Shown one piece after another: positions 28,041 through 35,827 of a stretch of DNA of 64,000 nt (within the stretch, counting starts at the first letter, position 1; every line of letters begins with the position of its first letter). The notes below the pieces were generated by a model. It made no database searches, was not told where the DNA came from, and saw only the letters and a list, made by a program, of their open reading frames with translations. Position numbers and translations under genes: made by a program. Where the stretch lies: contig JAWKLK010000008.1 of the NCBI GenBank assembly GCA_041392785.1, forward strand, positions 186,001 through 250,000. The letters are read 5' to 3'. The stretch is from OLB9 sp041392785 (GTDB taxonomy: Bacteria; Bacteroidota; Bacteroidia; Chitinophagales; Saprospiraceae).

Positions 28041-30015
28041 ATCTTGTTAAATCCTGTGTGCTTAATGTCCAACTGTCGGTTCTGAATGGGAGTGCAGGCA
28101 TACCAAAACTATTTTTCAAATTTGCTGGAGCTGGATTATTTTGCCATGCATATCTGACCGCGACAGGTTTGATAACCTCATTACACCAGACCTTAACGGT
28201 ATTTTGACTAATGATTTCAGCTTTTGCCCAATGAAATTTCTTATCTTCTCCAGCAATTGTAAACCCAAAGACATATCCAAATTTATCATTGACCCTAAGC
28301 CCAGCACCAATATTGTCAAATGAAACCACAATGCTATTTAGCTCCAATTTCGCATTTTTGAAAGTTGGCCCTTTATAATGCACATCCATTCCATAAACAT
28401 CTCGTGCCGCAGCTAAAGCCAATCTACTTCCAACCTCCCGTTTATTGGCAGGGTGAATATTGTTTGCATCTCCAATATCGATAGCAGTGATCATGGAAGT
28501 TTTGGGCAATGCCAATGCTTTTTGTTGTGCTTCTCTTAACTCTGCCCAAGTACTTTCTTCAGGTAAGATGCTCTCAGCATAATAGTTAGCTAATTGTACA
28601 AAAATGAAGGGTAAATCATTGATATTAAATCTATTACGCCAATCTAAAATAAATCTCTGAAAAAGATCAGCATATTCTACAGCTCGATATGTATTGGATT
28701 CACCTTGATACCATATCACGCCTTTAATAGGAAACTTAACCATTGGTGATATCATACCATTGTACAGGGATGTGATATAGTTATTGGGATTAAATGCATT
28801 GACTGGCATTTTTTCAGTGCACGTATATCCAATTTTGTACTGCCAATCACCTGACAAAGATTTTTTATCTCCACCGACTTCTAAGAATAATTTTTCGCCA
28901 GGACCGGCTAGACCTCCGCCCCCAATATAATCTTCCACACGAACCACGATTGTATTTTTTCCGGGTTTCAAAATACCAGGCGGGATATGATAAATTCGAT
29001 CTTTATTGTATCGATTATACGTTTCGCCAATGAGTAGCCCATTTATCCATACCATGTCAGAATCATCAATTGGCCCTAGTGAAAGCATACCTTCACTTCC
29101 TGAATTCAATTCAATATTTTTTGCAAACCATATGACTCCGTCGTGGTGAGCAAGGGTTGTATCACTTGATGTCTCCCACAATCTTGGAAGTTCCATAACT
29201 TGCCAATTGGATTTGTCATGATCATCATCCGCCCAAGAATAAATACTATCTTTAATCCCGTTGTCTGAAGAATAAAATTTTGAAATCCAAGTGGAATGAT
29301 CACCGGTACCCTTTTTCCTAAGTTCCTCTAGATTGATAAATTGCAAGGCTTTTGCATCTTTCTCATAGCCATTTAAACCAATAAACCCTTCATCACTCAT
29401 CCAAGCTTCCACCACTGTTCCACCATAATTATTGGAAATCAAACCAATAGGTTTTGATACTTTCTCATGTAAAAATTTTCCAAAATAATAACCAACACCT
29501 GAAAACTGGAGAACTGTGGAATCATTGCAAACATTCCACTTGATTTTTTCCGCAAAATCATTTAGAGGTACATTAGACATTTGGTGAGGGATTTCCAATA
29601 ACCTTATGTTGGAATTATTTGCGTATGCCAATTCCTTTTCTGAGTCAGAAGTAGCTTCAAAGAACCACTCCATATTTGATTGACCCCCGCACAACCAGAT
29701 ATCTCCGAAAATAATATTATTGAGCAGTACGCTATCATCATTAGTTGATATTCGAATATTTTCAATAGCACCAGCCGCTGTGGGAGGCAATAAAATTTGC
29801 CAATTTCCCTTACTATCTGCTTGTGTCTTGAAAGTCTCATTTTGGAACACCACACTTACTAATCCATCTGGATTTGATGTGCCCCAAATCGGTACTTCAA
29901 CATCACATTGTAACATCATATCACTAGTAAAAATTCTAGATATGGATAACTGAGCCTGTAAACTTTGGGCTATAATGCCAAATAAAAATAGAAAAAAGTA
30001 AATAAATCTTACCAT
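28030..30015 (-). CDS. Sialate O-acetylesterase-type carbohydrate esterase
   Basis: Secreted SGNH-fold (SASA domain) deacetylase of 661 residues with the signal peptide VRFIYFFLFLFGIIAQSLQAQ. The nucleophile block is CGQSNMEW, the second block IKGVIWYQGESN, and the catalytic Asp/His lie in IDIGDANNIHPANK. A GH2-like sugar-binding insert (GPIDDSDMVWINGLLIGET) sits between the first and second SASA blocks, as usual in the large bacterial members. In this locus the target is probably acetyl groups on the rhamnose/uronate polymer rather than sialic acid, since no sialate genes are near (inference). Confidence 0.88.
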   Translation of the reverse strand: MVRFIYFFLFLFGIIAQSLQAQLSISRIFTSDMMLQCDVEVPIWGTSNPDGLVSVVFQNETFKTQADSKGNWQILLPPTAAGAIENIRISTNDDSVLLNNIIFGDIWLCGGQSNMEWFFEATSDSEKELAYANNSNIRLLEIPHQMSNVPLNDFAEKIKWNVCNDSTVLQFSGVGYYFGKFLHEKVSKPIGLISNNYGGTVVEAWMSDEGFIGLNGYEKDAKALQFINLEELRKKGTGDHSTWISKFYSSDNGIKDSIYSWADDDHDKSNWQVMELPRLWETSSDTTLAHHDGVIWFAKNIELNSGSEGMLSLGPIDDSDMVWINGLLIGETYNRYNKDRIYHIPPGILKPGKNTIVVRVEDYIGGGGLAGPGEKLFLEVGGDKKSLSGDWQYKIGYTCTEKMPVNAFNPNNYITSLYNGMISPMVKFPIKGVIWYQGESNTYRAVEYADLFQRFILDWRNRFNINDLPFIFVQLANYYAESILPEESTWAELREAQQKALALPKTSMITAIDIGDANNIHPANKREVGSRLALAAARDVYGMDVHYKGPTFKNAKLELNSIVVSFDNIGAGLRVNDKFGYVFGFTIAGEDKKFHWAKAEIISQNTVKVWCNEVIKPVAVRYAWQNNPAPANLKNSFGMPALPFRTDSWTLSTQDLTRYAD

Positions 30016-30028
30016 GAATCAATCATAT

Positions 30029-30817
30029 TTATTGTTCGCCAGAATGGCTACCCAAAGTTGCTAAAATTCCTCCATCGACATAGAGGATATGCCCATTTAC
30101 AAAATCCGAAGCCTTGGAAGCTAGAAAAATGGCCGCTCCCTTCAAATCTTCTGGACATCCCCATTTTCTAGCGGGTGTCCGTTTTATTATAAAATCATTA
30201 AATGGATGTCCATCCGTGCGTATTGGTGCCGTTTGGTCAGTAGCAAAATAACCTGGTCCAATACCATTTACCTGAATATTAAATTTGGCCCATTCATCTG
30301 CCATAGATTTAGTCAACATCTTCAAGCCTCCTTTTGCAGAAGCATATGCCCCAACAGAATTTCTAGATACTTCGCTCATCATTGAACACATATGGATGAT
30401 CTTCCCTCCTCCGTTTTTTATCATAGTCTTAGCAACATACTTTGACATGATATAAGGAGAAATTAAGTCCATTTTTATAACTCTTTCAAAATCATCAGTT
30501 TCCATATCCAATAATGGTGTTCGCTGGATGATGGCAGCATTATTGACGAGTATTTGAACGCATCCTACTTCGTCTTCAATTTTACTTAAATTGGTTATCA
30601 CTTGGGCTTCATCAGAGACATCAAATGCGTACGTATGGACTATGATTTGCTTTTCGGCATATTTCTCCTTGGCTTGCATCAAACGTTCTTGAGACCTACC
30701 ATTGATCACTATAGTAGCACCTGCCATTGCTAATCCTTCAGCAATGGACATACCAAGCCCATGGGTGGCTCCTGTCACCAATACAATTTTACCCTCAAGA
30801 GAAAACAAATCCATCAT
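30029..30817 (-). CDS. kduD: 2-dehydro-3-deoxy-D-gluconate 5-dehydrogenase
   Basis: Short-chain dehydrogenase that reduces 3-deoxy-D-glycero-2,5-hexodiulosonate to KDG with NAD(P)H. The cofactor loop is GATHGLGMSIAEGL, the catalytic Tyr/Lys lie in YASAKGGLKML, and the family-typical MCSMMSEV and DEWAKFNIQVNGIGPGYFATD are present. 262 residues. It lies 12 bases after kduI, the preceding pathway step, which supports this SDR assignment. KDG kinase and aldolase genes are not in the window. Confidence 0.9.
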   Translation of the reverse strand: MMDLFSLEGKIVLVTGATHGLGMSIAEGLAMAGATIVINGRSQERLMQAKEKYAEKQIIVHTYAFDVSDEAQVITNLSKIEDEVGCVQILVNNAAIIQRTPLLDMETDDFERVIKMDLISPYIMSKYVAKTMIKNGGGKIIHMCSMMSEVSRNSVGAYASAKGGLKMLTKSMADEWAKFNIQVNGIGPGYFATDQTAPIRTDGHPFNDFIIKRTPARKWGCPEDLKGAAIFLASKASDFVNGHILYVDGGILATLGSHSGEQ

Positions 30818-30829
30818 ATTTCATTGAAT

Positions 30830-31666
30830 TTACATCAGAGAATGGATTGGCGCAGCGTCCATGTCGCTATAATCTAAATTCTCACCTGCCATACCCCAAA
30901 TAAAACTATAATTTGAAGTTCCTGCACCTGCATGAATAGACCATGATGGCGAAATAACAGCCTGCTCGTTTTTCACCCAAATATGCCTTGTTTCTGAAGG
31001 TAGACCCATAAAATGACATACAGAATTATCTTGTGGTAAATCAAAATAAAAGTATAATTCACTTCTCCGTGTATGGGTGTGTGGCGGCATCGTATTCCAA
31101 ACACTTCCTGTATTTATCTCTGTTAATCCCATCTGTAATTGACAAGTCTGTACTATACCCTGGATAATGAGTTTATTGATTTTCCTTTCATTTGAATATT
31201 CTATTGAACCTAGGGTGACTTGGTCTGCATCTGATTTTTTCACCAATACCGTGGGGTAACTCATATGTGCAGGAGAAGAATTAAAATAAAATTTTGCTGG
31301 GACGTTCGGATTATCACTCGAAAATCTGACAGTTTTATTTCCTTTTCCAATATACAAGGCGTCTTTCTGGTCCAAAACATAATTAACTCCATCAACTGAG
31401 ATGGTACCAGAACCGCCTAAATTGATAATGCCTATTTCTCTTCGCTCTAAAAAATATTCTGATTTGGTATCTTGAGTAGGACTCAAAGTCAAAGATTTAG
31501 ACATCGGATAAGCACCTCCACATATAAGGCGATCATTCAAGGTATATGTGACAGAGATTTCATCTTCAATAAATATTTTATCGATTAGGAATTCCTGTCT
31601 TAAACTCTCTGTTAAGTAGTGTCGTACATCATTGGGATGGCTCCCATATCTAAATTCTGTTATCAT
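30830..31666 (-). CDS. kduI: 5-dehydro-4-deoxy-D-glucuronate isomerase
   Basis: Isomerises 4-deoxy-L-threo-5-hexosulose-uronate (from unsaturated uronates released by lyases) to 3-deoxy-D-glycero-2,5-hexodiulosonate. Zn-binding cupin: the metal motif is MPPHTHTRRSELYFYFDL, and the early signature SHPNDVRHYLTESLRQEFL is diagnostic for KduI. 278 residues, standard length. The ATG overlaps the LacI stop (ATGA at 31666-31663), so it is translationally coupled to the regulator. Confidence 0.97.
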   Translation of the reverse strand: MITEFRYGSHPNDVRHYLTESLRQEFLIDKIFIEDEISVTYTLNDRLICGGAYPMSKSLTLSPTQDTKSEYFLERREIGIINLGGSGTISVDGVNYVLDQKDALYIGKGNKTVRFSSDNPNVPAKFYFNSSPAHMSYPTVLVKKSDADQVTLGSIEYSNERKINKLIIQGIVQTCQLQMGLTEINTGSVWNTMPPHTHTRRSELYFYFDLPQDNSVCHFMGLPSETRHIWVKNEQAVISPSWSIHAGAGTSNYSFIWGMAGENLDYSDMDAAPIHSLM

Positions 31667-32736
31667 GATTTGGGTTTTTCTTCCTTGGTTGAAGGTTTTA
31701 ATTTATTAGATGATTCACGAATTATCAATGTTGGTTCGATAACTATATTGCTAACAGTTCGTACCGCATTTGTATTTTGCATAATATTGATGCACGCAAG
31801 GGCTGCATTTCTTCCAATGTCCAAACTGTGTTGATCAATAGTACTCATACTTGGAGAGACTAATGATGTAAATACTTCATTACTGAATCCAACCACCCCA
31901 AATTGTTCAGGAACATTTATGTTTTGGGTGCGTAAAAACAATAATGCACCTAATGCCGAATAATCACTGGAGGAAAATAGTGCATCTGGCGGATTAGGCA
32001 AACTCATCATTTTTTTTAATGCAGAAGCACCTAAATCTTTGGTAAGACATTCCTCTTCAATCCAATCTCTATTCGGGATAATACCGTGATCGTTTAGTGC
32101 GGACAAATATCCTTTTGTTCTGTTTTTATAAATTTCCAAATTTTGACTTCCTGTAAAATGAGCAATGGACTTATATCCCATATCTATTAGATGTTTTGTA
32201 GCCATATATCCGCCTCTGAAATCATCTATTACTACTTTATTATATTTCTCATCATTAAGTGCACGATCAAAAAATACAAGTGGAATTCCATAACTATTTA
32301 ATGCATCAAGATGTGATTTATCACTAGTCTGCAGTCCAATAGACATAAGTATAGCGCATACATTGGCTTCAACCATAGATTTTATAATTTCTTTTTCATC
32401 CTTAATATCATCATGGCTTTGCGCTATATGAATATAGTATCCAGATGCTTTCGTGATTTGCTCAATCCCAGCGATACAATTTGAAAAGAAATCCCTATTT
32501 ATTCTAGGAACAATGACACCAATCACTTTGCTATTGCCAGATCTTAAATTTGCAGCAGACCTATTAATTGAATAATTTCTTTCAAGCGCTAACTCCTTCA
32601 CCTTTGCAATCATGGCTTCACTGATGGTATTGTGCCCTCTCAATGCTCTGGATATTGTAGATGTGGTAGTATTCAACTCACTTGCCAAGTCTTTTATGGT
32701 GACTCTCTTCATTCTATTATGATTGCTCTTTGGCAT
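31663..32736 (-). CDS. LacI-family transcriptional regulator of the polysaccharide locus
   Basis: N-terminal HTH and hinge: VTIKDLASELNTTTSTISRAL followed by the hinge-helix segment NRSAANLRSG. The periplasmic-binding-like effector domain begins with KVIGVIVPRINRDFFSNCIAG. An in-frame Met at residue 9 (MKRVTIKDLA) is an equally good start. 357 residues. It is the second gene of the minus operon, 12 bases after the beta-helix gene and coupled to kduI. CAAACGTTTG-type palindromes, the symmetric form with central CG bound by LacI-family proteins, occur at the promoters of this and the neighbouring operons (35549, 35771, 59540), so it is the probable local repressor, autoregulated. The inducer is unknown; a rhamnose- or uronate-derived metabolite is an inference. 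Confidence 0.9.
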   Translation of the reverse strand: MPKSNHNRMKRVTIKDLASELNTTTSTISRALRGHNTISEAMIAKVKELALERNYSINRSAANLRSGNSKVIGVIVPRINRDFFSNCIAGIEQITKASGYYIHIAQSHDDIKDEKEIIKSMVEANVCAILMSIGLQTSDKSHLDALNSYGIPLVFFDRALNDEKYNKVVIDDFRGGYMATKHLIDMGYKSIAHFTGSQNLEIYKNRTKGYLSALNDHGIIPNRDWIEEECLTKDLGASALKKMMSLPNPPDALFSSSDYSALGALLFLRTQNINVPEQFGVVGFSNEVFTSLVSPSMSTIDQHSLDIGRNAALACINIMQNTNAVRTVSNIVIEPTLIIRESSNKLKPSTKEEKPKS

Positions 32737-32748
32737 AACAAATTGAAA

Positions 32749-35493
32749 TTAATAAATTATAAAAGTTAATGTACCGATTCCATGATCAGCACTTGCCATT
32801 AAAAAGTATTGTCCCGATGTCAAACGTAAATGAGATAAATCAACGATTGTCGATTTTTCTGTTGATTTGATAATTCTTCTATCCAAATATTGTCCTGATG
32901 ATGAATAAATAGTGATTTCTAAGTCAAAGTGAATTTTATCCATTTCTACCTTGAGATTCAAATCGTGACCATCACTTGGAGATGGATGAATGGACAAATA
33001 TTTCTCTAGTCTTTTCAAATTTTTTACTGAGGAAGTAGGCATGAGTGTAAGACATACCTTTGGAACTTGAGTTGTTATAAAGTTGTCCGATGACACGAAT
33101 TCAAAAAACGTGTTATCTGAAGAATATTTCTCGGTCAAGTTCATTCTAAAAAACAAATAATCTCCTAATGCCAATCCTGCGTCAATCTGATCAGAGATAT
33201 ACGTTGCAAATATCTGCCTTTCGGTAGAATCCAAAGTAATCCAAGAATTATTATCTACGCCGGACGTTGTATACTTATGACTAATGAGTACATTCTTTTC
33301 ATCTTGAAAGGAGGCACCCTCATAATAAAATTGTTTTGAAGGATAGATCTCTGTTAAAGTTGGCAATCCATACAAATCCAATGATTGCAAATCAATATTC
33401 GACTTATCTGACAAAAAAGTGATAAAATCTGCATTCACAATTGACATATTTGATGGCATATATGGAACTTTGAATGGTATGATACCACATTGAGACATTC
33501 CATTCAGTAGGGCGCCTACTCTAATAAATGGACTTCTACCCCACATTAGATTTTTTGAAGCATTGATTTCTACATCATTTTCAGCTGTAATACAAATCAA
33601 ATTTTGGCTATTCGGCTTTATGTCTAGTGTTTTGAATGTAGTACTAGAAAATACATTGGATTCTGAATTAAAATCATTTACAACAGAAGCACTTAGACTA
33701 TAATCTGTATCCAAATCCAGATTGTACAACTCCACAATGGAGTCCTTAACATACACTATTTTATCATTATAAGTAATCTTGTAACTCTTGAAAAATGGAA
33801 TAGAATCACTGATATTCAGGACAAATTTGCAATAATTTAAACCAATCTCAAGAATTTCTATATCACCTGACTGCTCAACAATAGCATCTTGATGAAATAA
33901 TGCATCATCTTCGAAACACCCTAAATCAATCGCAGCATTTCTGCGTGAAAGGTTATACAGATCATTAGTTGGGGCATCTTCTAAAGTACCTTTATTGTTT
34001 AAATTGGAAGTAGATTTGAGTTTAAAATCCCATCCAAAGTAATCTGAAAATATTTGATTCGCATTGAACCCAAAGGAATTTGTCTTTAAAGTAGCAGGTT
34101 GCAAATTATCAGATTGATAAGAATGAGCTATATTATTTTGGACAAGATTACCGAAACTTTCTTTTGCCCCTGCGGTTTGTTTAGTAGGATTAATTCTTAT
34201 CCATGGTTGTAAAGAAGTATTGAATTTTTGAAATGGATTTTTTACTACAGTATTATTTACCACTTTACAGTTCTTTGCGCCGTACAGTGCGATTCCATGT
34301 GCATGATGTAATACTACAAGATTATTCTCAATAGTCCAATCCTCAGCAAAACCATCAAAAATGACGATTCCTTGCGTTATTTCAGATGGTAATCGCAAGT
34401 TTGGGTTGCTGTGATCACATACTTGATTGTTTCGAACAACACAATTTTTTATAGGTGCTGAAAAAGTCCAAGATTGAAAAATATCATCGTGCTGTGGGCG
34501 GATTGGGTCATCATAATCAAATACAGTTGCATTTTTTATTTGATTAAATTCTACCGTTATGTTATTAGCTAATGCTCGCACAGCATCTGCGCCGAAACCA
34601 TCAATAATATTGTATGAAAACTTTTGATTATCTGATTTTAATTCAACTGAAAACCAAGTATTTCTTATCATATTTGAAGTAAAAACACAATTAGATCCTG
34701 TTGATATTATCCCATTTCCGGAGAAAGCATACCATTCTGCATTCGTTGACCATTTCTCCTGTTTTTCAAATGCTTGTATAAGGCAATTTGATATGACGAT
34801 ATTATCACAACCACCAAAAACTCTAATCAAAGGTAAATTATTATAGGTACCTGAAAATTCTGGTGAAATGGATATTCCCTGCAAAACCCAATTATTTGTA
34901 ACTGAGAATGTAACTGATTTACATGTGGGAAATTGATCTTTTTCTGCTAGGATAAATACTTTTTCGGAGTTCTGAGCCCAAAAATTCAACTGACCATGAT
35001 CACCTGACTTCAGAAACACAATAGAATTAGGTTGGATGAGCTGTGCCGATGCATCCAAAATTCCTTGTAAATTTTGCCAAGGTGCATCTTTATTCCCCTG
35101 ATTCGAATTTAATCCATTTACAGGATCAACATAATAGATTTTTGCATCATCTGGTATAGCATGTACTACCAAGGTAAAAAATTGTGTATTGCTATATGAT
35201 TTATTCGTAACGGTTATGTTAATATTATATTCACCTATATCATCCTCATTTGCATTAAATATTATCCTACCAGCTCCATGGCCATCATTGACTATCTCAC
35301 CAAAATCTGGCAAGTTTTGACTTGATATTTCAGCTGAATCGAGATACGCTAAAGAAGAAAAATACACAACAATCTTTGAATTGATAAACATTTCCTGTTT
35401 ATCAATTCTAGAAACAACCAAATCATTACTGAAGCTTAATTGCGTACAGCAAAATTGTAATAGGAAGAAAAACAATGTTGTTCTCTGAAACAT
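32749..35493 (-). CDS. Large T9SS-exported beta-helix protein, candidate polysaccharide lyase
   Basis: 914 residues from the ATG at 35493 (MFQRTTLFFFLLQFCC signal); the Met at 35526 would place the start next to the mapped promoter, so the downstream one is preferred. Order: an immunoglobulin/cadherin-like N-terminal module, a right-handed parallel beta-helix (beginning YYVDPVNGLNSNQG; core HDDIFQSWTFSAPIKN, FDGFAEDWTIENNLV, HHAHGIALYGAKNC), a fibronectin/DNRLRE-like C-terminal portion (AGLALGDYLFFRMNL), and a T9SS type A sorting domain (LSIHPSPSDG to the end). Paralogue of the lipoprotein at 26580-28040. First gene of the operon containing the regulator, so its expression should be tightly induced. 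Product linkage is unknown; unsaturated uronates feeding KduI/KduD imply a lyase. Confidence 0.7.
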   Translation of the reverse strand: MFQRTTLFFFLLQFCCTQLSFSNDLVVSRIDKQEMFINSKIVVYFSSLAYLDSAEISSQNLPDFGEIVNDGHGAGRIIFNANEDDIGEYNINITVTNKSYSNTQFFTLVVHAIPDDAKIYYVDPVNGLNSNQGNKDAPWQNLQGILDASAQLIQPNSIVFLKSGDHGQLNFWAQNSEKVFILAEKDQFPTCKSVTFSVTNNWVLQGISISPEFSGTYNNLPLIRVFGGCDNIVISNCLIQAFEKQEKWSTNAEWYAFSGNGIISTGSNCVFTSNMIRNTWFSVELKSDNQKFSYNIIDGFGADAVRALANNITVEFNQIKNATVFDYDDPIRPQHDDIFQSWTFSAPIKNCVVRNNQVCDHSNPNLRLPSEITQGIVIFDGFAEDWTIENNLVVLHHAHGIALYGAKNCKVVNNTVVKNPFQKFNTSLQPWIRINPTKQTAGAKESFGNLVQNNIAHSYQSDNLQPATLKTNSFGFNANQIFSDYFGWDFKLKSTSNLNNKGTLEDAPTNDLYNLSRRNAAIDLGCFEDDALFHQDAIVEQSGDIEILEIGLNYCKFVLNISDSIPFFKSYKITYNDKIVYVKDSIVELYNLDLDTDYSLSASVVNDFNSESNVFSSTTFKTLDIKPNSQNLICITAENDVEINASKNLMWGRSPFIRVGALLNGMSQCGIIPFKVPYMPSNMSIVNADFITFLSDKSNIDLQSLDLYGLPTLTEIYPSKQFYYEGASFQDEKNVLISHKYTTSGVDNNSWITLDSTERQIFATYISDQIDAGLALGDYLFFRMNLTEKYSSDNTFFEFVSSDNFITTQVPKVCLTLMPTSSVKNLKRLEKYLSIHPSPSDGHDLNLKVEMDKIHFDLEITIYSSSGQYLDRRIIKSTEKSTIVDLSHLRLTSGQYFLMASADHGIGTLTFIIY

Positions 35494-35539
35494 GAACAAA
35501 TAATTTATGCTTGCTTGCAAAAGCACAAAGAAATAATCA

Positions 35540-35570
35540 CAAATTTAGACAATCGTTTGTTTTCACCAAA
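35540..35570 (-). promoter_or_regulatory. Promoter of the beta-helix/LacI/kdu operon
   Basis: Minus-strand TTTG (-33, 35570-35567) and TAAATTTG (-7, 35547-35540, form TAnnTTTG) are 19 bases apart. The predicted transcript start near 35533 gives a leader of about 40 bases before the ATG at 35493. The operator-like sequence at 35549-35560 lies in the spacer. Confidence 0.6.
35549..35560. promoter_or_regulatory. LacI-type operator, one mismatch, in the kdu operon promoter
   Basis: ACAATCGTTTGT differs at one position from the perfect palindrome ACAAACGTTTGT seen at 59541. It sits between the -33 and -7 boxes of the operon that encodes the LacI regulator, a position that would block RNA polymerase (repression, autoregulation). 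Confidence 0.55.
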
Positions 35571-35770
35571 TTATTTCGATTTTAAAATCAATAAATTATT
35601 ATTCAGGCGGTTTCGAATCAATCATCCAAAAGATCAGATTTCCCATCTAGCACGCCATTTTGAATACGTATTTAAGCTAAATCTTATTATACTTCAATAA
35701 TGTCGCAGCAAAATGAAATAAATTAAGCCGATAAATATAAGCATAATAAAATTTCTATTTTTATTTAAAA

Positions 35771-35780
35771 CAAACGTTTG
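35771..35780. promoter_or_regulatory. LacI-type operator overlapping the -33 box of the first TBDT operon
   Basis: Perfect 10-base palindrome CAAACGTTTG. Its right half TTTG (35777-35780) doubles as the -33 element. A 19-base stretch starting here is repeated at 59379-59397. Confidence 0.65.
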
Positions 35781-35808
35781 CATAAATGAAAAACATCCTT
35801 TACTTTTG
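35777..35808 (+). promoter_or_regulatory. Promoter of the TBDT/rhamnose operon
   Basis: -33 TTTG at 35777-35780 and -7 TACTTTTG at 35801-35808, spacing 20 bases. The expected start of transcription near 35815 falls downstream of the ATG at 35786, so translation most probably starts at the ATG at 35828. Confidence 0.65.
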
Positions 35809-35827
35809 CAGTAGTAATAATGTCATC

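Noticed and set aside
28030..30015. Sialic acid metabolism
   Set aside because: The esterase has the SASA domain, but no neuraminate genes are near; such enzymes often deacetylate other polysaccharides.
35663..35672. Palindrome AATACGTATT upstream of the kdu operon and TBDT 1
   Set aside because: It has a central CG like the operators, but different arms and no good promoter at a sensible distance. Chance cannot be excluded in AT-rich DNA.
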